Below, piece by piece: positions 45,336 through 54,011 of a DNA stretch of 64,000 nucleotides; positions within the stretch are counted from its first letter, which is position 1, and each line of letters begins with the position of its first letter. The DNA lies in the NCBI GenBank assembly GCA_029204225.1, contig CM055098.1:11155052-11219051 (forward strand), given 5' to 3'. The translations under genes were made by a program, and so were the position numbers. The notes beneath the pieces are model-generated. The model did no database searches, was not told where the DNA came from, and worked only from the letters and a program-made list of their open reading frames with translations. The stretch is from Diphasiastrum complanatum. Lineage: Eukaryota; Streptophyta; Lycopodiopsida; Lycopodiales; Lycopodiaceae.

Positions 45336-46072
45336 TGTTGAATTTCACACGTGTGGACTGTCCACTACATGTACTTGTGATCTCCTAAGGTGTGTAGATG
45401 CACCAAGATCAAGACTAGATTGAGATTCAAGATCAATCTTGAATCCTATGGCAAAAACACACTACTACATGCATTCAATCACTTCCAACTCTCACTCACA
45501 CGTGTGGGAAGTATTCAAAAAATAATCTAAGTAAAAACAAGCTGCTCTGCTCGGGTAGAGAGAGAAAATGCATCATGAGCTCTCGGGTAGAGAGAAAAAG
45601 CTAGAAATCTAATAACTCACAAAATCCATGAAATCACTAAATCAATTACATTCAAAATGAGGAGTACAATGATACTAGTAGGTCCATGATCTACCACTAT
45701 GTTTAACTATGATTGGACCATATTTTGTCACCTCTTGATCCTATTGGATCATTGATCTATGCACCTCTTAATTCTACTGGGCTATATTCAAGCACACCTC
45801 AATTTCCTATTGGACCTCACAAGGTTCCACCACTATATCCTATTGGACCTCTTGGAATTCATCAAACAAAACCTTTACACTTGTCTACACTCTAATTAGC
45901 AAGTGTTTAGTCTCTTACTCTATTTTGGCTCAATAGTGGCATTACAAGTGGAAATGCATAATTTGCCATCTATGCCAAATTTATTCCTATCAACATCCTA
46001 CACCTAGATGCTTGATGTAAAAAACATAAGACCCCTATATCTAACATAGATAATCTTTTTCAATTCTTCACA
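45336..46072 (-). repeat. B2 5' LTR (737 bp)
   Basis: Same ends as the 3' LTR. Its inner 213 bp (45336-45548) are identical to 39831-40043; the remaining ~524 bp carry about 16 differences. Directly inside it lie 10 bp (aagtggtcta) equal to the DNA flanking the other end of the element. Confidence 0.95.
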
Positions 46073-46236
46073 GTCTAAAGGGCAAGATCAAGGGGAGGAT
46101 TCTTCGAATGGCAAAAGGAAAGATAGATCAAATCTCAAGTGCTTCTATTGTGGCATCAAAAGACACTTTGCAAGTGAGTGTTACAAGAAGAAGAGAGATC
46201 AAGGAGGCAAGCAAGGTAACCTTACTCATGATCACA
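46073..46236 (+). pseudogene. Copia family C gag, zinc-knuckle part (resumes after B2)
   Basis: After the second TSD the family C gag continues with a Lys/Asp-rich stretch and CFYCGIKRHFASECYKKK, then NLTHDHN, in the frame left at 39830. Unrelated sequence starts at about 46237, so protease onward is missing. Confidence 0.88.
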
Positions 46237-46680
46237 ATAACCTATTGCACGAATTCCAACGTGGGTGTTCGATGTATTTTCAAAAATTTTATAATCCGTT
46301 GCAATTCGATGTGTTCGAATCTGACATCCAGGCAAAAATTTTGAAACTGAAAGTCCTATGATCGGGAAATTGTGGTGGCAACCAATTTTTTAAGTGCATG
46401 TCGGAATCCGACATCTCGACGTGGACATGGTGTGGCATTTTTCTTTAAAAAAACATACGTGTCATCCGACGGACGTCGGAATCCGACGTATATGTCAGCA
46501 ATCCAACAGCCTGTCCACTGCGTATGGCATGTGGTGTCTGGGCTTGAACCGACACTGACATCAGATTTCGACGTGTTTGGAGGACGTCGAAATCCAACGT
46601 CTATTTCATCTTTCCGAATTCGCGCAATCCAGCACCTTCTTTCTCATTTTGTTTTGTGGAGGTTGGAGTGATTGAAGGCG
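46237..46680. repeat. Segment with recurrent GTCGGAATCCGAC palindromes
   Basis: A 17-bp motif acgtcggaatccgacgt (46464-46485 region) is palindromic around one base. Variants recur near 46311 (ttcgaatctgacat), 46399 (tgtcggaatccgaca), 46560 (acatcagatttcgacgt) and 46585 (acgtcgaaatccaacgt). Higher CpG density than the surroundings. No recognised gene; a plus-strand open frame simply repeats RNPT. Confidence 0.6.
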
Positions 46681-47028
46681 TCTTTGGAGTGAATACTGCG
46701 ATTATTTAGATTCTTGAAGATCAGTTCATGCTTTTGATGCTTTGAGGTTGGTGCTTGAAGATATTGAGAGCTTTTAAAGTTTTTGTTTGAAAGATATAAT
46801 TTATTTTGTTTGTTTTATGAAAGAAAGTGAAGAGAAAAAAGATAAGTGTTTGGATAGATAGTGTTAAGTGTTTGAAAATAGTCTTTGAATAGATAGTGTT
46901 AAGTGTGAGTATGTGTATGTGTTTTTGAATTCTGCATTGATTTAAAATGGTTTTGGATATTGTTCTTCTTGTAATAGATTGTTAGTATTATTTAGGATAG
47001 TGTTTGGTAATAATAGATTATTTGTTTT

Positions 47029-47115
<87 letters not shown>

Positions 47116-47569
47116 GTAGAGTGTAGGTGTATGCTTGAAGATATTGAAAGCTTTTGGAGTTATGTCTTGCTCTTTTTTTGAAAAATAAAGTTTGTTTAAT
47201 TTATTTATGCGAAAGGAAAATAAAGAGAGGAAAGATAAGTGTTTGAATGGATAGTGTTAAGTGTTTGATGGTAAATGAATTTTAGATTTGTAATTTGAGA
47301 GAGAGAGAGAGAGTTCTAATTTTGCATTGATTTAGAATGATTTAGGATAGTGTTTATGATCGATTGTTAGTGTATGTGTGTGTGTTTGTGTGTGTTTGAG
47401 AGGAGGTGTGTGTGTTTTGAATTTTGCATTGATTTTTAATCTAGGTTAATAGATAAATAGATATAGTGTGCATTTATTTAGGATTAAGAATGATAGATGA
47501 ATAGATGGTGTTGAGAGAGAGAGAGAGAGAGAGTTTAACATTTTGCACTGATTTAAAATTTGAGTGAGT

Positions 47570-47600
<31 letters not shown>

Positions 47601-47924
47601 GGGGGGGGGGGAGGTATGTGTGTGTGTTTTGCATCTTGAATATAAGATACTAGATAAATAGATAGTAACTGAATGTTAGATTTGTAATTTGTGTGTGTGT
47701 GTGTGTGTGATATTAGTTAATATGAAACAGTGAAATGTAGGTAATTAGAATATCCAATCCTAGAGAGGTGTGTAGTCCTTACGTTTTTCTCGTTAAAGAC
47801 GAGGTTCTAATCTTTCCTTAAATGGAAAAACCTATACGTCGCAGGGAGGAAATATGAGGTGACATTCTGAAATAGGTAGCTGGGTGATTAAAAATATCAA
47901 TTAAATGATTAATTAATTGTTGTG
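46681..47924. repeat. Microsatellite and minisatellite block, no gene
   Basis: Includes (GA)n at 47034-47114, shorter GA tracts at about 47297, 47511 and 47568, a 22-G run at 47590-47611, and TG tracts near 47376, 47623 and 47689. Between them two phrases recur four or more times: 'gatagtgttaagtgtttg' and 'ttgcattgattt'. This suggests an old ~100-300-bp repeat that expanded along with the dinucleotides. No coding signal. Confidence 0.8.
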
Positions 47925-49430
47925 GCTTTTGGTAGGGACAAGCCACGGAACCTTCATTGGATTTTTAAGTTTTTTTGTGATAGCCAGATATTGGAACAAG
48001 TTGCCAAAACTTGTCAGTCCGGAGGTGTTGTTATGAAGCATCGAGCGCTTGCCATCCAAAGAATAATAACCAATGGCTATATATTCTATTTCATTGCAAA
48101 GTCGTGCTCCTCCCGAGTTTCTAACATTGGGCTTGTACCTGAAAAGAAACATTACAGCTAAAATAAATAAAAATTTTCAAATTGTTTACGTTCGCATTGT
48201 TGCTTATACTAAATTTAAAATAAAACTTTGAATCAAAATACGAATTAATAATTCACAAACTTAAAGACTTACCACACAACATTTTCTATTCTTGTGTTAC
48301 AGAAAGTTAATAAAGCTTTCTGTACTGAAGCTTATTGCCAAGAGAAATGAAAAATAACAACTCTCCAAATATGAGATGATGTGATTTCAAGAAACCCTTG
48401 CATGAAACTATGTATTTCAGTGAATTTGAAAGGAGAATCATCATTTAATGATTCCTTCATATGAAATCCATGTGGTATATCGGCAATGCAGAGTGTGTAA
48501 GGCCTTTTCTTAAAAAATTTGAAATTTCTCTGCAATCGCCCTCCTCAACTATGTAAAAGCATGGTTGATCATTGACATTTTTGGGAAGGTAGGTCTCTAA
48601 AGGATCCTCCTCCGCAATGGTCTCACCCCGTGCTAGTCTTATTTTGTTCTTTTTTTCTGCCTTCGCTTTCAAAATATATCTTTTGAATTGCTCTGGAAGG
48701 ACTTTGTTTTTCTTATCTTCGGGGGATTGAAAAAGAAAAAGTTATGCTTAGCATAGGAGATAAAACATAAAAAGACAAAGAAGAAGCTATGCTTAGCATA
48801 GGAGATAAAACATAAAAAGATAAAGCAGATGCTATGCTAAGCATTGGAGACAAAATAGAAGGAGATATGCTTAGCATAGGAGATAAAATATAAAGAGATA
48901 AATAAAAAGCTATGCTTAGCATGGGTGAAGTAAATACCATGTCTCTAAACAAAATAAAAAATAGACTCAATGTCTCGTTTCAGCTGCTCAAAGGATAGAG
49001 CCTTTGGCACTTTTCGAAATCCTAACAGTTTAACCCTGTCACAAGGGCTTCTTGAACTTTCATAAACAATTTACATCTACATTAAAAAATATGTAATTAT
49101 TAGAAATCCTTCTAAATCTTGAGAATCATTTTATAAAAAAAGAAGACTTGAAAATAAATATAAATAAATCATGAGTATTACCTCTGAAATTCCTTCTCCA
49201 TTTCTGCAAGGGAGAGTTGACCATCTGCAACTCTAGAAAGAACATTTATTATTAGCTCCGGTGAGCTAATCCCTTGCATGCTCTTCCACTCTGATATTCA
49301 CATTTTTGTAGGGATTGGCTTCAGAGTTTGAGAGATGGCAACTTTTGTTTTTCCTTTCGAGACACCCTGAGCAGGTTGATCTTTTTTGAAAATTCTCCCA
49401 CTTGTCAAAAATCTTATCAACAAGGGCCCA
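47925..49430 (-). pseudogene. Spliced pseudogene resembling an amino-methyltransferase
   Basis: Minus strand, at least four exons. Exon A (about 49430-49182) ends at GTAATA with SPELIINVLSRVADGQLSLA and one TGA. Exon B starts at 49056 in matching phase (CDRVKLLGFRKVPKALSFEQ). Exon C (about 48730-48273) holds EEDPLETYLPKNVNDQPCF, then after a frameshift near 48510 IADIPHGFHMKES and IWRVVIFHFSW, a TAA, and IENVVW at a GTAAGT donor (48272). Exon D opens after ttttcag at 48138 and continues in phase with YKPNVRNSGGARLCNEIEY and IAIGYYSLDGKR. DIPHGF sits where DPPYG/DPPW would be in N6/N4 amino-methyltransferases, and WYKPN...GG.RL.NE.E fits a later motif. The family assignment is inference. Two stops and at least one frameshift say pseudogene. 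An E LTR piece abuts its 5' side. Confidence 0.5.
48741..48925. repeat. ~40-bp minisatellite with ATGCTTAGCAT core, five copies
   Basis: Five units of roughly 30-50 bp, each with the near-palindrome atgcttagcat (one unit atgctaagcat) followed by (g)gagataaaa(c/t)ataaa-like sequence. It lies in the intron or junction between exons B and C of the methyltransferase-like pseudogene. Confidence 0.85.
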
Positions 49431-49439
49431 TACCTAGAA

Positions 49440-49887
49440 TCAAAAGAGAACTAGGGACTTGTGAATCTACAAATCCTATTCAGAATTGTCTTGCATGCAG
49501 ATGGACTGGTATTCTGTATTTTTTGTCTTCTGACTACTTGTCTTGCTTACTAGCATTAGACATATATTATGCATCAAAACAAAAAAGTATATAGTGCGCA
49601 ATCAATTTTGTGTCGCGTCGTGTAACTTACAGATTAGAAAAGATTAAACATCTACAACTAATCACGAATTACAAGAGTGGCAGATTAGCCATGATCTAGA
49701 ATACTTCTGATGATGTCATGACATCAGATCAATTATTTGTACCCCTTGGTACTTGGCTGATGTTCTTGGCTGTTTATGGATCGTGACTGATTTCGTGTCG
49801 TGTCGTGTTGTGTCATGTCGCCTTTTGTCAAAGGTTTAGGATTGAAAGCTAGCAAAGCTTTGGCATTAGAAACAAAGTGTTTCTTCA
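49440..49887 (-). mobile_element. Copia family E LTR fragment (~450 bp)
   Basis: Matches the first ~450 bp of the E LTR (16500-16957), with the same terminus TGAAGAAACA at 49887. It inserted in the integrase of D1 and is truncated on the left, next to the methyltransferase-like pseudogene. Confidence 0.85.
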
Positions 49888-51648
49888 CAGTAAGCCTTGA
49901 ATTCGTTGAAAATGTACTACCTTCACGATCTGTGCGAATCTGCTTCAACTTTTTGCCTGTTTGCTTCCGAGCCCAATTCGTATGCTCAACGAATTTCTCG
50001 AAAGCTTCAGATTTTGTACGTATAAAGTATACCACAACGAACTTGCTGAGGTTATTAATAAACGTAATGAAGTACTTTTCATCACCCAACGACAATACTC
50101 CGAATGGTTCACAAATATCTGAATGCACAATTTCAAGTACCTTAGTTGCTTTATAAACATCCTTACCGAAAGGTGTTCTAGTCATCTTGCCTTTAACACT
50201 GATTTCGACTCCTTCAATTCTCTGAGTTTTGTTGGCGTGGTACAAGGCTTCCATGTTCATGTGACATAGCCTCTTGTGCCACAGTATATTTGTCGATTCT
50301 TGAGTTTGATTCGCTTGTTCGATTCGATTGCCTTTAGCAACTAGGTTATCAGAATATTCCTCAAACAGTTTACAAGAGTTATTTGTGAAGGTTACTAAAA
50401 TGCCTGTATCGACTATCTTAGCTACGGATAGAAGATCATTGTCAAGAGTAGGGACGTAGAGAACTTCCTCCAGTTTCTTGTCACTCTGATTCGTGTCCAG
50501 CCATAGTACACCAGTTTCATCAACCACGTGCTTAGAACCATCTCCAAGTATAATGAATCTTGAATAGTTCGTCTTCTTGTACTTAGACAATATTTGTTTG
50601 AGGAAACAAAATGTGAGGTGGCTCCTGAATCAAGTACTACTTCTTGAGTTTTTGAATTAGATGAACAACATAGATCAACACTAACATAAGCTATTGAGTT
50701 TCTTGTTGTTCTACAATAGCCTTCTGCTACTTTGGAGCATTCTGCTTTGTCTTCGACATAGTTTGAATTTGAAGATTCGTTTCGATTCTGCTCTTTGTTT
50801 CTATGATTCTGATAACAGCCTACTGCTGCATGACCCGGTCTATGACAATGAATGCATTCAATCTTTGGGTTTAACTAACATTTATCTTCTGTGTGACCTG
50901 ATCTTTTGCATCTGTTGAAGATCTTCTTATCACCGGAATTTTTCTATTGTTTTTTAGATTGTTGATCATTTTTCTTAGACTCATTGTTTTAGACGACTCC
51001 CTCTTAAACTTAGACATATTAGAAGATTTATTTGAGTAAATAGAGCATTTTCGGAATCACCATTGTCATCATAGCGTTCACGAGCTTCTACTTCCTCTTT
51101 AACTTCGTCTATTGGCTTTCAAAGTGTCATTGTCGCATCTTTCGCCAATAAGGTTCAAGTTGTGTGGAATGACCTAGGTAGGGCTCGAAGAAAAGAACTA
51201 AGCTGTTTTTCCTTTGAAATTGTGTTTTCGACGCCAGAATTCTGCAAGGAAATAAACAGGTCTTTTATCTTTTGTACAAGTGTGTTCAGGTCTTTGTTGT
51301 CCCACTGTAGGTAAGTGAATTGGTCTTCCAAGTACATGATTTGATTACAAGATAGAGTCTCATTCTTGGTTTGCAATTCTTCCCATAAATCTTTTGTGCT
51401 CAAAATTGATGTAAGGTTTACCATTATATTGACGCAATAATTGCTATAGCTTTGTCATTTCTCAAACTTCATTCTCGAAGTTCTTTGCCAGGAGTAGCTA
51501 TTGGCTTCTCCACTATTGTTTCTACCCATTACTAAAGACCTTCGCCCTTCAATATGAGTGGAGTCTTTAATTTCCAGATCAAATAGCTTGAGCCTTCTAG
51601 ATCCAAGATCGTAGTGATCTTAGTCTGAATATTGCTGATCGACGACAT
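49888..51648 (-). pseudogene. Copia family D gag-PR-IN fragment (copy D1)
   Basis: From ATG 51648 (MSSISNIQT). Capsid region has DQFTYLQWDNKDLNTLVQKI. Two zinc knuckles lie near 50.82-50.93 kb. The protease with intact DSGATSH lies near 50.62 kb. FIILGDGSKHVVDETGVLWL, VLYVPTLDNDLLSVAKIVDT and the integrase zinc finger HKRLCHMNMEALYHANK (about 50240) follow, then HSDICEPFGVLSLGDEKYFI. It stops in the catalytic core at NEFKAYC (49888), where the E LTR fragment is inserted. Several frameshifts and stops. RT and RNase H are absent. Confidence 0.88.
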
Positions 51649-51744
51649 CTTCTATTTTTTGAATAACTTCAGACCCGGCTTGCTAATGGATGTACGAAGA
51701 ATGCTGAGAGGGGTGCAAAGATATCACTGTGTCGACTCTGACTC

Positions 51745-51821
51745 GATCTGATACCATTGTATCAGTATTGATTCTGTAAGCTCTGATACCACTGTATCAG
51801 CACTAATTTGCTCTGATACCA
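51745..51821 (-). promoter_or_regulatory. Triplicated primer-binding site of D1
   Basis: Three consecutive copies of the PBS complement (tctgatacca at about 51747, 51781 and 51812), each of the first two followed by (c/t)tgtatcag, so ctgatac...gtatcag hairpins form. Only the last abuts the LTR (gctctgatacca, 51810-51821). D3 and the other elements show a single site. Confidence 0.8.
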
Positions 51822-51822
51822 C

Positions 51823-52183
51823 TATAGAAAAAATAGTAATTATTCTTCCATAGAGAACACGATTAAAGTTTGAATAAATCAAACTAATATCAATGTTTTC
51901 AATTAGGTCTATTTTTGGTCTATGTACTAATAGAACAATATTTTCCTTGATTGAATTAGCGTGCAGAAATAATATGCGGAATTAAGAAAAAACTTAAGAC
52001 AATTTTAGACAAACAAAACTATTGATCAAAAACGCAATTATAATTCTGAATCTAAATCAGTATACATCTCTTGTTGTCTTATCTCGCTCTTGTGTCTCTG
52101 ATTGAATCTGAGAGTCTCTTCAGTTTTAGTTTTTTTACAACGAGCAGTGCACATGTATTTATATTGTTACAGGACATGTCTTT
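51823..52183 (-). mobile_element. Family D LTR shared by D1 and D2, left part
   Basis: Minus-strand end ...ATTATTTTTTCTATA, one base from the D1 PBS. Homologous to 18480-18813. It is interrupted at 52183 by element A2 (TSD tcttt) and resumes at 58621. Confidence 0.92.
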
Positions 52184-52838
52184 TGTGAAAATTGTCAACA
52201 TTTCCTAGCTAGTTTGAGGCCTAAATTGGCTAAAATTGTAAATAGTTTTGGTTCTGGAGTTTCACACGTGTGAACCAGGCCACAATGTTTTTATTTACTG
52301 TATTTTTTCAGTATGATGAAGTGTCAAACTTCATACCCTTCAAAATGAGACCATTTTGATGTATTTTGGTCATATAAGCCATTTTTAGCTATTTTTCCTA
52401 TATAGGGAATATCTAGGGTCAAGTACCTTCTAGAGAGAGGAGAGAGAGTCATCTTCCTCATCCATAAATAGTAGGGAAGTCATGGAGAACAGGTTGGAGA
52501 AACCTTTTGTATGCTTCATTGAGATCAATAGATCATTGTCATTGTTTCTTCCTCCATTGAGAGCATTGTTGTGTGTATTGTCTTCAAGCTATTGTGTATG
52601 ATCTTAGGTGCTTTCCAAAAGTGGTAGGCTGATGTATTATGGACTGTATAATGCTATTTTGGGCCGCACTTGATGTTTATGGAAGTTTCCATTTGTGATA
52701 AATGCTTTTTGATCAAGTTCTTTGCATTCTAGGTAGCATAGAATGTGTTGCCAATTCCTAGCTTATGTAGTTTGGAGTGCAAGCATTCAAGCCAATGATC
52801 TTGGAGTTTAGATCCACTTAGGATCTGTATTTTTCACA
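52184..52838 (+). repeat. A2 5' LTR (655 bp)
   Basis: Same ends as A1. It carries a perfect 14-bp palindrome ttcacacgtgtgaa (about 52261-52274) around the G-box where A1 has ttgcacgtgtgaa. Confidence 0.97.
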
Positions 52839-52850
52839 TGGTATCAGAGC
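52839..52850 (+). promoter_or_regulatory. A2 primer-binding site
   Basis: TGGTATCAGAGC directly after the 5' LTR. Confidence 0.95.
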
Positions 52851-54011
52851 TGGTTGGCTTCTATTTACAGTAAGTATTCCATTTTTGGTGATATTTGGAT
52901 GTTTGATCAAGTTCTAGCATGATTTTGCATTGCTTTGTTGATCAAATCTTACTAACCTTTGTTTTGTGAGTTGAACTTGTGGATCAAAAGCATATTTCAG
53001 GTCTATTGAAGATCAGAGGCTGAAAAGAAACTATTTTGGATCAGATCATAACACCTAATCATTTGTGATTGTGAGGCTTGTGCATATTCAATACTAACAA
53101 TGTTCTTTTCAATCCTATTGTTGACAATCTCCATTCTTGGATGAACACTCTCCTTAAGTGGATGAAACTTCTCCTTAAGTGGATGACAAATGCTCTTTTG
53201 AGTGAGTTGTAATTCTCCTAAAGGCTGAGCAAAGCTCCCATTTGGATGAAAGATCCCCTTTTTTTGGGTGAACATATTGTAAGCTCCATTGTGAAGAGCA
53301 TATTGTAAAGATTGTCATCAATTTTGGCATAATTTTTGGTGTACTTTGTTGAGCATGTAAGTAACTCTCCTTATGTAATTTGATTGGAGCATTTGCTGGA
53401 GGGTGTTAACCATTATGCAAGTGTGTTTTCAGGTTCTTAACAGGTTGAGGAACATTCTCATGTGAAGTGATCTTAGATCTACATCTAAACACCAAGATTT
53501 GACAAGATAGTGAAGCTAGTCTTGTGATTCACTAAGTGTGCTCATTCATTCACCTCTAAATCTTGTATTTATCACTTGCTGGAGTTTATAAACTTTTAGA
53601 AGTGTGGTTTACATGTGGTTTTACAGGTTGAATCAATATCTTAGTGTGTTGATCATATGTTGATCAAGTTTGTTCATTACTAGGTAATCTTGGCATCCTA
53701 GTTTTGGGTATTTTCTAAGAATGCAAGTAACTCTTCACACCATAACTTGATTTGGTCACTTGCTGGAAAGTTTGAGAGCTTAAGCAAGAGTGTGTTCAGG
53801 TTGGTTTGATTTTGTAATCCATTCTTAGTGTGTGCAAAGTGTTGCATGTGTTTCAATCTTCCTTTCTATGCTTGGAAACCATCTAGGTTCAAGATAGAAG
53901 TGTTTTAGGGTCCTAAATCTTCATAGATCTCTTTATCTATCATTTGTTGAGAGAAAAGTGAGTGCTAAGTGCTTTAGGACAGAACCTAAAAGTTGAAGAA
54001 ACATTAGAATC
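52851..54011 (+). other. A2 leader
   Basis: Nearly identical to the A1 leader, with the same repeated modules. Single-base changes include one extra T near 53270 that breaks the opposite-strand frame seen in A1. Confidence 0.8.

Larger units (their letters stand above)
39831..46072 (-). mobile_element. Complete Ty1/copia element B2 inserted in family C gag
   Basis: 6,242 bp with two 737-bp LTRs and TSD gtcta at 39826-39830 and 46073-46077. Orientation minus: 5' LTR on the right. LTRs differ at about 16 sites, all in the part beyond the first 213 bp from the tgttgaat end. The PBS expected at the inner edge of the 5' LTR is missing (see finding). Confidence 0.95.

Noticed and set aside
47446-47634. 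Minus-strand frame rich in Pro/Ser/Leu
   Set aside because: Translation of GA, TG and poly-G tracts, not a gene.
51760-51821. tRNA gene at ctctgatacca repeats
   Set aside because: Only the 12-nt PBS complement is present; no tRNA arms or A/B boxes around it.
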